DNA of 61,507 bases, taken from contig CAZYWK010000014.1 in the NCBI GenBank assembly GCA_964651825.1, positions 1 to 61,507 of the forward strand, read 5' to 3'. The number at the start of each line of letters is the position of its first letter. The first letter of the stretch is position 1. A model generated the notes under the pieces. The model saw nothing but the letters and a program-made list of their open reading frames with translations, did no database searches and was not told the origin of the DNA. Source of the DNA: Sva-07 sp964651825. GTDB taxonomy: Bacteria > Actinomycetota > Acidimicrobiia > Acidimicrobiales > Ilumatobacteraceae. This document shows positions 25,078 through 33,610 of the stretch, one piece after another. Made by a program: the position numbers and the translations under genes.

Positions 25078-26241
25078 ATGACCACCTATGTCCGCTCCCC
25101 GGAGGCCGCCCGCCTGCTCGGCGTGTCGCCCGCCACGCTGTATGCGTACGTGAGCCGCGGACGGGTCGGCAGGGTCCGAGCCGCCGACGGGCGCACGTCG
25201 CTGTTCGCGGTCGACGAGCTCGACGCCCTGCGCGCGGCCAGCAGCCGGGCCGGCGACCCGGCCACGCGCCCGTCGATCGACGTGCAGATCGCCTCGTCGA
25301 TCACCAGGCTCGGCGACGACGGGATCGAGCTGCGCGGCCACCCGTTGACCGACGTCGTGAGCGGCCACTCCTTCGAAGATGTCGCCGAACTGCTCCTCAC
25401 CGCCACCCTGCCCGCGACGCCGACCCGATGGCCCGCACTCGACACCGCCGACACGGCGGCGGTCGCCACAACGCTCGCCACGGTGACCGCAGGCCCGATC
25501 GCCCGGCTCACCATCGCCGCGATCGTGCTCGGCGGGCTGCACCCCGACGCGGGCACGGCCGAAGCGACGCGGCGCCTGCTCCTCGCCTGTCCGACCGCAC
25601 TACGCGCCGACGCCAAGCCGGCGACCGGGCCGTACGCGCGGCGCCTCGCCGGTGCGTGGACGCGTCGCCCGTCGCGGCAACTCGTCGACGCGCTCGACAC
25701 CGCGCTCGCACTCCTCGCCGATCACGAACTGGCGACGAGCACGCTCGCCGTGCGTATCGCCGCGTCGGTGCACGCGTCACCGACCGCCGGGCTCGTCGCC
25801 GGCCTCGCCACCGTCGAGGGCGCCCTGCACGGCTCGGCCGCGATGCACGCCCACCGCTTCCTCGACGAGTGCCTGCGTGACGACCCGGCGAGTGCGGTCG
25901 CGCGGGCCCGCGCCGAGCGGCGGCGCATCCCCGGCTTCGGCCACAAGATCTACCGCCAGGCCGATCCGCGCTTCGCTCCGCTGCTCGCGGCCGTTCGTCG
26001 CATCGCCCCCGGAGACGTCCGGCTCGACGTGATCGATCAGGTGGTCGCCGAGGTCAACCGCAGCATCGCGGCCCAGCCGAACGTCGACCTCGCGCTCGGG
26101 GCGCTCAGCTGGATCGGTGGCCTGCCGGACGACGCTCCGATCTTCGCCGTCGCCCGCCTCGCCGGCTGGGCCGCCCACTTCGACGAGGAGCTCACCGAAG
26201 CCCCCGTCCGTTTCCGCGGCCTCGCCCGCACCCCGTCCTGA
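25078..26241 (+). CDS. HTH-citrate synthase fusion protein
   Basis: A 387-aa protein with an N-terminal excisionase/MerR-like HTH (SPEAARLLGVSPATLYAYVS, residues 7-26, plus a wing ending in FAVDELDAL) joined to a complete citrate synthase fold. The catalytic triad seems intact: DHELATST (H216), EGALHGSAAMH (H251), IPGFGHKIYRQADPRF (H289) and QPNVDLALGALSW (D337). It could be an enzyme that also represses, or a regulator using the citrate synthase fold to sense oxaloacetate or acyl-CoA. Proteins of this architecture exist in databases as far as I know, but I know of no described function. ATG 25078 begins the HTH. Confidence 0.85.
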   Translation: MTTYVRSPEAARLLGVSPATLYAYVSRGRVGRVRAADGRTSLFAVDELDALRAASSRAGDPATRPSIDVQIASSITRLGDDGIELRGHPLTDVVSGHSFEDVAELLLTATLPATPTRWPALDTADTAAVATTLATVTAGPIARLTIAAIVLGGLHPDAGTAEATRRLLLACPTALRADAKPATGPYARRLAGAWTRRPSRQLVDALDTALALLADHELATSTLAVRIAASVHASPTAGLVAGLATVEGALHGSAAMHAHRFLDECLRDDPASAVARARAERRRIPGFGHKIYRQADPRFAPLLAAVRRIAPGDVRLDVIDQVVAEVNRSIAAQPNVDLALGALSWIGGLPDDAPIFAVARLAGWAAHFDEELTEAPVRFRGLARTPS

Positions 26242-26260
26242 CCGTCGCCCCACCCGCCCA

Positions 26261-26325
26261 GATCGTCGTTTGCGTCGGGATTCAGCACCGGCAGGCGTGG
26301 TCGGATCCCGACGCAAACGTGGATC
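26261..26325. repeat. interspersed palindrome, copy B
   Basis: Arms 26261-26282 and 26304-26325 carry the same core (GTTTGCGTCGGGAT) as copies A, C and D, imperfect towards the outer ends, with a 21-nt loop containing CACCGGCAGGCG. It lies 20 bp after the HTH-citrate synthase stop and before the ABC ATPase start. Confidence 0.92.
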
Positions 26326-26362
26326 GGAGACCCGCGCTCGATCGTCGGGGTACGGTGGCGGG

Positions 26363-27430
26363 GTGGCCACGGTGACGTTCAGCGGTGCAACGCGGATCTA
26401 CCCCGGGCAGGAGGCACCCGCGGTCGACGGGCTCGACCTCGAGATCGCCGACGGCGAGTTCCTCGTGCTCGTCGGCCCGTCCGGCTGCGGCAAGTCGACC
26501 ACGCTGCGGATGTTGGCCGGGCTCGAACCGACCGACCACGGCACGATCCGCATCGGCGCCGACGACGTCACCAACGTCGCGCCGAAGGACCGCGACATCG
26601 CCATGGTGTTCCAGAGCTACGCGCTCTACCCGCACATGACCGTCGCCGAGAACATCGGGTTCCACCTCAAGGTCAAGAAGGTCGCCAAGAAGGAGCGCGC
26701 CCGCCGGGTGAAGGAAGCGGCCCACCTCCTCGACCTCGACGACTACCTCGACCGCAAGCCGGCGAAGCTGTCGGGCGGTCAGCGCCAGCGGGTGGCGATG
26801 GGCCGGGCGATCGTGCGCGAGCCGAAGGTGTTCCTGATGGACGAGCCGCTGTCCAACCTCGACGCCAAGCTCCGCGTGCAGACGCGCACCCAGATCGCGG
26901 CGCTGCAGAAGCGCCTCGGCGTCACCACCGTGTACGTCACCCACGACCAGATCGAGGCGATGACGATGGGCGACCGGGTCGCGGTGATGAACGAGGGCAA
27001 GCTGCAGCAGTGCGCCACGCCGCGTGACCTGTTCACACATCCGGTCAACGCGTTCGTCGCCGGCTTCATCGGGTCACCGGCGATGAACATCGTCACGGGC
27101 GCCGTCGACGAGGGCGGCGCCCACTACGGCTCGCTCACGATCCCGCTGACGCCCGACCAACGGGCCCGGATCGACGGCAACGTCACGATCGGAGTGCGGC
27201 CGAACGACTTCGACGTGGCCGCGACCGGTGGCCTCGACGCCACCATCGACGTGGTCGAGGAGCTCGGCTCGGAGGCGTTCCTCTACTGCACCGTGTCGGG
27301 CGGCGACGCCCACGTCGTCGCGCGCGTCGACGGGCTGAGCGGGCTGACCACCGGCGACCTCGTCAGTCTCGTTCCGCGGCCGGGAGCTGCCCACCTGTTC
27401 GATCCGGCGACGGGTCATCGTCTGAACTGA
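26363..27430 (+). CDS. ABC transporter ATP-binding protein, UgpC/MsmK type
   Basis: A 355-aa ATPase of the carbohydrate-importer class. Walker A GPSGCGKSTTLRML (about 38-51), signature LSGGQRQRVAMGRAI, Walker B KVFLMDEPLSNLD and the H-loop VYVTHDQIEAMTM are all intact; a C-terminal TOBE-type regulatory region follows (about 235-355). GTG 26363 is the likely start. No permease or substrate-binding protein adjoins it, so it may serve several importers from a distance, as MsmK-type ATPases do. Its last 68 bp overlap lgt on the other strand. Confidence 0.92.
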   Translation: MATVTFSGATRIYPGQEAPAVDGLDLEIADGEFLVLVGPSGCGKSTTLRMLAGLEPTDHGTIRIGADDVTNVAPKDRDIAMVFQSYALYPHMTVAENIGFHLKVKKVAKKERARRVKEAAHLLDLDDYLDRKPAKLSGGQRQRVAMGRAIVREPKVFLMDEPLSNLDAKLRVQTRTQIAALQKRLGVTTVYVTHDQIEAMTMGDRVAVMNEGKLQQCATPRDLFTHPVNAFVAGFIGSPAMNIVTGAVDEGGAHYGSLTIPLTPDQRARIDGNVTIGVRPNDFDVAATGGLDATIDVVEELGSEAFLYCTVSGGDAHVVARVDGLSGLTTGDLVSLVPRPGAAHLFDPATGHRLN

Positions 27431-28286
27431 CAGCTTCGGTGCTCGACTCGTCGAGCACGCCCGGCCCGTCCTGGTCGAGCACGGCGACGTCGGGTTCGGG
27501 TGAGGGGTACCGGCGCATCAGGATCAGCGCGACAGCGCCGCCGACGATCATCGTGATCGCGATCCACTGGTTGAACCGCAGCCCGGCGACGTGGTCGGCC
27601 TCGTCGATCCGCAGGCCTTCCACCCAGAACCGGCCGATGCCGTAACCCATCACGTACATCGCCATGAGCTGGCCCGGCGCCGGCCGGAACCGCCGGTCGA
27701 TCCACAGCAGTACGAGGCAGAGGCCGAGGCACCAGAGCGATTCGTACAGGAACGTCGGGTGGAAGGTCGTACCGACCGCGAAGCCGGTCTCGAGATGATC
27801 GGCGTCGATCCGCACGGCCCACGGCAGGTCGGTCGGCCGGCCGTACAGCTCCTGGTTGAAGTAGTTGCCCCACCGCCCGATCGCCTGGGCGAGCGGGATG
27901 GCGGGCGCCGCGCACGTGGCGGCCACGGCAACGCCGATGCCGCGGCGGTGGGCCATGTACATCCCGACCAGGGTGCCGAGCAGCAAGCCCCCGGGGATCC
28001 CGAGGCCGCCGTGCCAGATCGCGACGACATCACCCCAGTTCCCGTAGAACTTCTCGATGTCGGTGGCGACGTGGTACAGCCGGGCGCCGATCACGCCGGC
28101 GAGCACGGCCCAGACCGCGATCGCACTGGCGTCGTCGCGGGTCCCGACCGCTCGCTCTTCCAGCCGCCGCCCGAACAGCCAGACCGCGGCGACGACACCG
28201 AGGGCGATCATCAGCCCGTACAGGTTGAGGCTGATCGGCCCGATCTCGATCGCGTTGAACGTCGGGCTGGGGAAGCTGGCGAGCAT
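27363..28286 (-). CDS. lgt: prolipoprotein diacylglyceryl transferase
   Basis: A 307-aa polytopic membrane enzyme that attaches diacylglycerol to the lipobox Cys of prolipoproteins. The signature GRWGNYFNQELYGRPTDLPW (about 138-157) is present, together with HGGLGIPGGLLLG and HPTFLYESLW. Seven hydrophobic helices are visible, then an acidic C-terminal tail of about 45 residues beyond the usual end. That tail is encoded over the 3' end of the convergent ATPase gene. It acts on proteins such as the predicted lipoprotein NirK in this window. Confidence 0.96.
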   Translation of the reverse strand: MLASFPSPTFNAIEIGPISLNLYGLMIALGVVAAVWLFGRRLEERAVGTRDDASAIAVWAVLAGVIGARLYHVATDIEKFYGNWGDVVAIWHGGLGIPGGLLLGTLVGMYMAHRRGIGVAVAATCAAPAIPLAQAIGRWGNYFNQELYGRPTDLPWAVRIDADHLETGFAVGTTFHPTFLYESLWCLGLCLVLLWIDRRFRPAPGQLMAMYVMGYGIGRFWVEGLRIDEADHVAGLRFNQWIAITMIVGGAVALILMRRYPSPEPDVAVLDQDGPGVLDESSTEAVSSDDDPSPDRTGGQLPAAERD

Positions 28287-28322
28287 CGGTGCGCTCAGAT
28301 CGACACGTTCGGATCGAGACGG

Positions 28323-29099
28323 TCAGCCGGCGGCCGGATCGGCCGCGACCTTCTGCACGAAGTCGCCGACCAGCTCGATGATCACGTCGCGGTCGTAGTC
28401 CTGGGTGGCGACGTGGTAGCTGCGGTCGAGCCACACGTGCTCGACCGGCCCGCCGAGCGTGGCGACGAGATGTTCACTCTGCGACGGCTCGACGACGTGG
28501 TCCTGGCGTGACGTGATCACGAGCGCCGGCATCGTGAGCTCGCGATAGCGGCTCGTCATCGGCGCGAGACCCTCGTCGACGAACGACAGGAGCGGCCGCA
28601 ACGGGGTGCCCGAGTACGCCGACTCGACGACGTCGGGATCGGCGATGTCGCCGCCGATGCCCGGCATCACCTCGTTGCCTTCCTCGACCATCTCCCGGAC
28701 CATCGCGACGACGTCGTCGGCCTGGGGCTGCGTGGCCGCGTTGATGCAGACGATGCCGGCGACCTCGGGATGTTGGAGCGCGGTCCACAACGTGAGCGAG
28801 CCGCCCATGCTGAGGCCGACCACCACGATCCGGTCGGTACGGGCGGCGAGGCGCTGGTACGCGGCCTCGACCTCGCCGGTCCAGTCGGCCCACCCGGTGT
28901 CGAGCATCTCCTCGACGACCGTGCCGTGGCCGGGCAGCCGGGGCAGTTCGACGTGGAGGCCGGCCGCGACCCCTGCGTCGGCGATGGCCCGCATCGACGA
29001 CGGGTTGCCGGTGAAGCCGTGCAGGACCAGCAACCCGGTCGCCAGGGTGCCTTCGTGGGAGAGGGGCTCGGCGCCCTCCATGATCGGTGCGCTCGTCAT
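28323..29099 (-). CDS. alpha/beta hydrolase, carboxylesterase (Est30-like)
   Basis: A 258-aa soluble esterase or monoacylglycerol-lipase-like hydrolase. Oxyanion-hole region VLHGFTGNPSSM (about 24-35), nucleophile elbow VVGLSMGGSL (Ser about 96), acid in VITSRQDHVVEP and the final His in DRSYHVATQDYDRD. ATG 29099 has a plausible upstream sequence. It follows the ferredoxin gene on the same strand by 27 bp, so the two may form an operon, but there is no obvious functional tie. Confidence 0.9.
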   Translation of the reverse strand: MTSAPIMEGAEPLSHEGTLATGLLVLHGFTGNPSSMRAIADAGVAAGLHVELPRLPGHGTVVEEMLDTGWADWTGEVEAAYQRLAARTDRIVVVGLSMGGSLTLWTALQHPEVAGIVCINAATQPQADDVVAMVREMVEEGNEVMPGIGGDIADPDVVESAYSGTPLRPLLSFVDEGLAPMTSRYRELTMPALVITSRQDHVVEPSQSEHLVATLGGPVEHVWLDRSYHVATQDYDRDVIIELVGDFVQKVAADPAAG

Positions 29100-29126
29100 G
29101 GCACTGTTCTACCTGGTCGCGGCCGA

Positions 29127-29438
29127 TCAGCGATACGGGTCGTCGTCGCTGCCGGGCTCGTCCCACCAGTCGTCGGGCACCGCAGACGCCTCCCAGTCCG
29201 GGTCCGGGTAGATGCAGTCGACCGGGCAGGCGGGCAAGCACTTGTCGCAGCCGCTGCACAGCTCGGGGATGATGATCACGTCGGGGCCGTGGTTGAAGAT
29301 CGCCCCGAACGTCGGCGGGCAGTGACGCAGGCAGGCGTCGCAGTTGATGCACTCCAGCATCTCGATGCGCAGGGGCGTGTTGCGCCACTTCTCGTTCCGG
29401 GTCCGCGTGGCGATCCGTTCGTCACGGGTGACGGCCAT
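29127..29438 (-). CDS. ferredoxin with two [4Fe-4S] motifs
   Basis: A 103-aa electron carrier. Two cluster motifs are present: CINCDACLRHCP (about residues 27-38) and CSGCDKCLPACP (about 59-70), with an acidic C-terminal tail (DDWWDEPGSDDDPYR). ATG 29438 is supported because upstream sequence in that frame would be the divergent promoter region. It is divergent from a TetR gene with a perfect palindrome between, so it is a likely target of that repressor. Its redox partner is not evident here. Confidence 0.92.
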   Translation of the reverse strand: MAVTRDERIATRTRNEKWRNTPLRIEMLECINCDACLRHCPPTFGAIFNHGPDVIIIPELCSGCDKCLPACPVDCIYPDPDWEASAVPDDWWDEPGSDDDPYR

Positions 29439-29481
29439 GTCCGGAGTGTACGGATGCGGCGCCCGCCGGCCGCGGCTGGAA

Positions 29482-29499
29482 CTTGACCCACGGGTCAAG
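29482..29499. promoter_or_regulatory. 18-bp palindromic operator between ferredoxin and TetR genes
   Basis: CTTGACCCACGGGTCAAG is a perfect palindrome except for its central AC pair (TTGACCC-AC-GGGTCAA core at 29483-29498). It includes a TTGACC promoter -35-like element and sits 14 bp ahead of the TetR start, so a bound repressor would block both genes. Confidence 0.8.
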
Positions 29500-29512
29500 G
29501 TACGGTCGGACC

Positions 29513-30184
29513 ATGTCGCCACCGATCGATGCGGGTCCGAACGACATCGAGTTCACCGCCGACGCCACCGCGGACCTCGCCGCCGACGACCCGGCCGCCC
29601 GGACGCACACGCCCCACGGCGAGGAGCGCAAGCAGCAGCTCCTCGACGCCGCAGCCGAACTGTTCGCCGAGCGCGGCTACGGGGCGACGCGGATCGCCGA
29701 CATCTGCCAACACGCCGGAGTGGCCAAGGGGCTGTTCTACTGGTACTTCTCCACGAAAGCCGAGCTGTTCACCGAGCTGATCCGCGTGATGCGGCGCCGC
29801 CTGCGGATCGCCCAGAGCGAGGCGATGGATCCGAACGCCAGCGCGCTCGACCGCATCGTGCAGGGCACCGAGGCGAGCGTCGCGTTCATGGCCGCCAACG
29901 CGTCGTACTTCGCGCTGGTCGACCTCGAACGCGCCGACCCGGCGTTCGCCGACGTGTTCCGCGAGGGGTCCGACGTCTACTTCGACGACGTCCGCCGCCT
30001 CGTCGTCACCGGCCAACGCGACGGCACGATCACCGACGGCGACGCGAACCTGCTCACGATCGGCGTGCTCGGCGCCGTCACCTCGTTCTCCAACTCCTCC
30101 CGCAGCGATCGGCTCGACCCGTCGATCGACGTCGACGACCTGGCCCACTTCGTCGGCCGCTGGGTCGCCAGCGCCCTCACGTGA
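29513..30184 (+). CDS. TetR-family transcriptional regulator
   Basis: A 223-aa regulator with an acidic N-terminal extension of about 35 residues before the HTH (QQLLDAAAELFAERGYGATR at about 42-61, then VAKGLFYWYFSTKAELFTEL). The ligand domain is all-helical and unremarkable. ATG 29513 is preferred to the in-frame TTG at 29483, which lies within the palindrome. Divergent from a ferredoxin and its esterase neighbour. Confidence 0.9.
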   Translation: MSPPIDAGPNDIEFTADATADLAADDPAARTHTPHGEERKQQLLDAAAELFAERGYGATRIADICQHAGVAKGLFYWYFSTKAELFTELIRVMRRRLRIAQSEAMDPNASALDRIVQGTEASVAFMAANASYFALVDLERADPAFADVFREGSDVYFDDVRRLVVTGQRDGTITDGDANLLTIGVLGAVTSFSNSSRSDRLDPSIDVDDLAHFVGRWVASALT

Positions 30185-30229
30185 TGATCGGCTCGGCCTC
30201 ACCGCAATCTCGTCGCGGCGATCGAGGTC

Positions 30230-30289
30230 GGCCGAGCGGCGGCTTCGTCGCTGGCGCTTGCCTCAGCCGCGCTGTCTGGCCGCTCGGCC
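30230..30289. terminator. inverted repeat between convergent TetR and HD-GYP genes
   Basis: GGCCGAGCGGC (30230-30240) pairs perfectly with GCCGCTCGGCC (30279-30289) across a 38-nt spacer, right beside the HD-GYP stop at 30290. The long spacer weakens the case, but the convergent position fits a shared terminator. Confidence 0.45.
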
Positions 30290-31981
30290 TCAGCCCCGCG
30301 AGTGCATGACGGCGACGAAGGCGTCGACCAGCTCGGGCTGGAACTGGGTGCCTGCACCGGACACGATGAAGCGGACCGATTCCGACGTGTCCCACTCGCG
30401 CTTGTAGTTGCGGCGGGAGTGGAGTGAGTCGAAAACGTCGGCGATCGCCACGATGCGGCCCGACAGCGGGATGGCGTCGCCGTGGAAGCAGCTCGGATAC
30501 CCCGAGCCGTCCCACCATTCGTGGTGTGTCCACGCCACTTCGGCGGCCATCGCGAACAGCTCGGTCGACACGCCCGACAGCAGGCGCCGGCCCAGCACGG
30601 TGTGCTGCTTGACGTCGCCGTACTCCTCGACCGTCAACGGCCCCGGCTTCAACAGCGTCCGGTCGGCGACGGCCACCTTGCCGATGTCGTGCAGCCGGGC
30701 GGCCAGCCGGAGCCGCTCGCACCACTCGGGCTGTTGCCCGATGGCGTGACCGATCTCGGCCGCCAGATCACCGACGGTGCGGGTGTGCCGGGTCGAGTTC
30801 CCCCCGCGCAGCTCGCCGAGCGCGGCCAGCCGTTCGAACGCTTCGAGGTGGTAGGCGTCGGCATCGGTGTGCTCGGTCGCGAACTGGGTGACGAGCTCGC
30901 TGGACTTGAGCCGGGTGATCTCCATCTCGTGACGGGTGGTCTGGTCGGCGTGGGCGATCTGCAACGTGCGCAGCCGCAGATCGGCGGCGTCGTTGAAGAT
31001 CTCCCGGTGCAGGGCGAAGTGGCGCTCGCGCGCTTCGAGCGCCTCGGCGAACCGGCCCGCCCGGCGGTAGGCGCCCGCGAGTTGGTCGTGGATCTCGAGC
31101 TCGAGTTGGCGGTTGTCGGTGCGGTCGGCGAGATCGAGAGCCGCGACGAGCGTGGCGATCGACTCCTCGACGCGCCCCCCGCGCAGCGCCACCCGACCCT
31201 CGGCAAGCATCACCCCGAGCTGCTCGGCCGGTGGCAGTTCGGTGCCCGAGATCCGGCGGCGGTTCCAGTCGTCACGGGCGAGCGCGAAGCACGACACGGC
31301 GTTGGCCTGGTCGCCGAGGCTCATGTACGCCTCGGCGAGGTCGGCGAGCACGCTGCCGACCAGGGCCGGCGCGTGGTCCCGCGAGGCGTCGAGCGCGCGC
31401 TGGCCGATCTCGATCGCGTCGACCGGCCGACCGTGGCGGCCGAGGAGCCGGGCGAGGTTGCCGAGGACCATCGCGTCGATGTCGCAGCGCGTCAGCGGCT
31501 CGTTGACCGCGAGCGCGTGCTCGTAGGTGGCGATGGCCCGGTCGTGATCGCCCATCGACTGGTAGATCGCGGCGATCGTGTGGAGGATGCGGGCTTCGTC
31601 GACGACGTGGTCGGTCGTGCGGTAGATCTCCAGTGAGCGCAGGCACTGTTCGAGCGCCGCGGCAAAGTTGCTCGCCTGGTAGTGGACCACCGCCAGCAGG
31701 TGGTGCGACCACGCGAGCGTCACCGAATACCCGGCCGGGGTGGCGAGCGCGACGGCCTCGGACGCGAACGAGAAGGCATCCTCGGCATCACCGCTGCGGT
31801 GGGCGAACAGGGCCAGTTGGTAGAGCGCCTCACACTCCAGCGCGTCCTGATGCTCGGCGCGGGCGATCACGCGGGCGTCGAGGACGAGGCGTCGTGCATG
31901 ATCGGGATCACTCGTGCTCAGGCGGGCGGACTCGTCGAGCAACCGGCGGATCTCGCCCTCCGAGGTGATCACACCCTCCAT
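30290..31981 (-). CDS. TPR-repeat HD-GYP phosphodiesterase-like protein
   Basis: A 563-aa protein with about eight TPR-like helical pairs (residues about 20-340), a short coiled-coil-like linker (LQIAHADQTTRHEMEITRLK) and a C-terminal HD-GYP domain (about 370-563). The metal motif LAARLHDIGKVAVADRTLLK and WTHHEWWDGSGYPSCFHGD are both intact, so hydrolysis of cyclic di-GMP or a related nucleotide is expected. There is no membrane segment or REC domain; the TPR part is probably the sensor or scaffold. ATG 31981 is chosen over GTG 31987. Confidence 0.88.
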   Translation of the reverse strand: MEGVITSEGEIRRLLDESARLSTSDPDHARRLVLDARVIARAEHQDALECEALYQLALFAHRSGDAEDAFSFASEAVALATPAGYSVTLAWSHHLLAVVHYQASNFAAALEQCLRSLEIYRTTDHVVDEARILHTIAAIYQSMGDHDRAIATYEHALAVNEPLTRCDIDAMVLGNLARLLGRHGRPVDAIEIGQRALDASRDHAPALVGSVLADLAEAYMSLGDQANAVSCFALARDDWNRRRISGTELPPAEQLGVMLAEGRVALRGGRVEESIATLVAALDLADRTDNRQLELEIHDQLAGAYRRAGRFAEALEARERHFALHREIFNDAADLRLRTLQIAHADQTTRHEMEITRLKSSELVTQFATEHTDADAYHLEAFERLAALGELRGGNSTRHTRTVGDLAAEIGHAIGQQPEWCERLRLAARLHDIGKVAVADRTLLKPGPLTVEEYGDVKQHTVLGRRLLSGVSTELFAMAAEVAWTHHEWWDGSGYPSCFHGDAIPLSGRIVAIADVFDSLHSRRNYKREWDTSESVRFIVSGAGTQFQPELVDAFVAVMHSRG

Positions 31982-32135
31982 CGTCACCCAGCCACCGTCC
32001 TGGTCCGTGTTGCTCGTCGCCGGCGGTCACCACGACCCCCTCCGATCGCCATCTTGACTGCCGTCAGTCGGATTGACCAGCCCCGCGACCAATCCAGACG
32101 AGGTCTTGAAGCAGGCGTCGTATCCTGCTACCTGC

Positions 32136-33044
32136 ATGGACGCGCGTCGGGGAGCACGGAGGGTCCAACCTGGCGCACTCTGGGCGTTCGTTCCGGTGGT
32201 CACGATGATCCCGTTCACGCTGCTCGCGTTGGCCGCGTTCTGGTTCCCCTTCTCGCTGGTCGTTCCCGGACCGGGGTGGGTGGGCGCGTACTGGGCGTTC
32301 CTCGCTGCGTTCGCCGTCATCGGCACACTGATGTTCGTCCGGCCCTTCCAGGTGTGGGTGCTCACACCGATCCTCGGTGCCCGCCGCCCGACGGCCGCCG
32401 AAGCGAGCGTGATCGGGCCGCTCTGGGTGGAGATCGCCGAGGCGAACGGCCTGCCGGCGAGCCGCTACGTCGTCCGCGTGGTCGACTCCGACGAGGTCAA
32501 TGCGTTCGCCTGCGGTGGCCACCTCGTGGTGGTGACCACGTTCGCGGTGACCGAGCTGAGGCCCGATCAGCTGCGCGGGGTGCTCGCTCACGAGCTCAGC
32601 CATCACCTCGGGCTGCACACGGTGGCGATCACGATCGGGCACTGGCTGTCCGTGCCGGTCGTGCTGCTGGCCAGGATCGGCTTCTACCTCGAGAACGTCG
32701 CCAACGCGGCAGCCGGCAGCTTCGGCCAGCGCTCGACGCTGATCGCCGCCGCCGGCACCGTCGCCGCGGCGCTGTTCAGCGGTCTCGCCTGGGTGTTCAC
32801 GGCCGCCATCCGGGCCAGTGACGCGATCACGAACATGGTCGGTCATTCCTCGGAGTACGAGGCCGATCAGCTGGCGGTCAGGATGGGCTTCGGCACCGAG
32901 CTGGCGGGCGCGCTCCGCTACGTCCTCGCCCAGGGCCACGGCGCCCGCCCGATCGGCTGGCGGGCCCGGCTCGCCGCGTCGCACCCACCGGCGCGCACCC
33001 GCGTCGCCCGCATCGAAGCGCTGATGCGCCACCCCGCGAGCTGA
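32136..33044 (+). CDS. M48-family membrane metalloprotease
   Basis: A 303-aa integral membrane zinc protease of the HtpX/Ste24 class. Two N-terminal helices precede the zinc motif LAHELSHHLGLH (HExxH, near residue 150), two further helices, and the third ligand Glu in SSEYEADQLAVRMGF. Membrane-embedded members degrade misfolded membrane proteins. ATG 32136 starts just before the basic DARRGARR segment. It is divergent from the HD-GYP gene across 154 bp that include a GACTG-CCGT-CAGTC dyad (32056-32069). Confidence 0.88.
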   Translation: MDARRGARRVQPGALWAFVPVVTMIPFTLLALAAFWFPFSLVVPGPGWVGAYWAFLAAFAVIGTLMFVRPFQVWVLTPILGARRPTAAEASVIGPLWVEIAEANGLPASRYVVRVVDSDEVNAFACGGHLVVVTTFAVTELRPDQLRGVLAHELSHHLGLHTVAITIGHWLSVPVVLLARIGFYLENVANAAAGSFGQRSTLIAAAGTVAAALFSGLAWVFTAAIRASDAITNMVGHSSEYEADQLAVRMGFGTELAGALRYVLAQGHGARPIGWRARLAASHPPARTRVARIEALMRHPAS

Positions 33045-33101
33045 AGCGATGTAGATCGCGTGCACCAATGACGCGACATCACCATCGCTCCGGGTCACCG
33101 G

Positions 33102-33587
33102 TCAGCGGGTGATGGGGGCGACGACGGCGTGGAGCAGGGCGATGAGATCGGCCGGGCGCAGGGCGATGTCCATGCCGCGCTTGCCGCCGCTGACGTAGAT
33201 CTCGTCGAACAGCTCGGCCGACTCGTCGACCACGGTCGCCAGCACGCGCCTCTGGCCGAGCGGGCTGATCCCGCCGACGACATAGCCGCTCGACCGTTCG
33301 GCGGCGCGCTGGTCGGCCATCGTCGCCCGCTTGGCGCCGAGCGCCGCGGCCACGAGCTTCATCGACAGCTGGCAGCTGACCGGCAGCACCGCGACCGCGA
33401 GTGCGGCGCCCTGGTCGGCGTGGTCGTCGTCGAGGCTCACCACCAACGTCTTGAACACCTGGTCGAACGGCAGACCGAGCGCCTCGGCGGCCTCCCGCCC
33501 GAAGTCCTTCAGTTCGTCGCCGCGTTCGTACTCGTGGATCGAGAACTCGACGCCGGCCGATTCGAGGAGCCGCACCGCTGGTGTCAT
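33102..33587 (-). CDS. ybaK: Cys-tRNA(Pro)/Cys-tRNA(Cys) deacylase YbaK-type
   Basis: A 161-aa trans-editing factor that hydrolyses Cys mis-attached to tRNA(Pro). Family motifs: VFKTLVVSLDDD (Lys about 46), AVLPVSCQLSMKLVAAALGA, GYVVGGISPLGQRR (about 100-113) and the final domain pattern VSGGKRGMDIALRPADL. The length is normal. The start codon overlaps an upstream reading frame of the divergent thioesterase, so the two 5' ends nearly touch. Confidence 0.93.
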   Translation of the reverse strand: MTPAVRLLESAGVEFSIHEYERGDELKDFGREAAEALGLPFDQVFKTLVVSLDDDHADQGAALAVAVLPVSCQLSMKLVAAALGAKRATMADQRAAERSSGYVVGGISPLGQRRVLATVVDESAELFDEIYVSGGKRGMDIALRPADLIALLHAVVAPITR

Positions 33588-33610
33588 CGACCGGTCAGTA
33601 TGGTCGCCTC

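Noticed and set aside
29483..29512. TTG start for the TetR gene at 29483
   Set aside because: It would place the operator palindrome inside the coding region; ATG 29513 is a better start with the HTH at the normal distance.
32056..32069. GACTG-CCGT-CAGTC dyad between HD-GYP and M48 genes as an operator
   Set aside because: Only five base pairs with a short loop; likely to occur by chance, so it is mentioned but not scored as a site.
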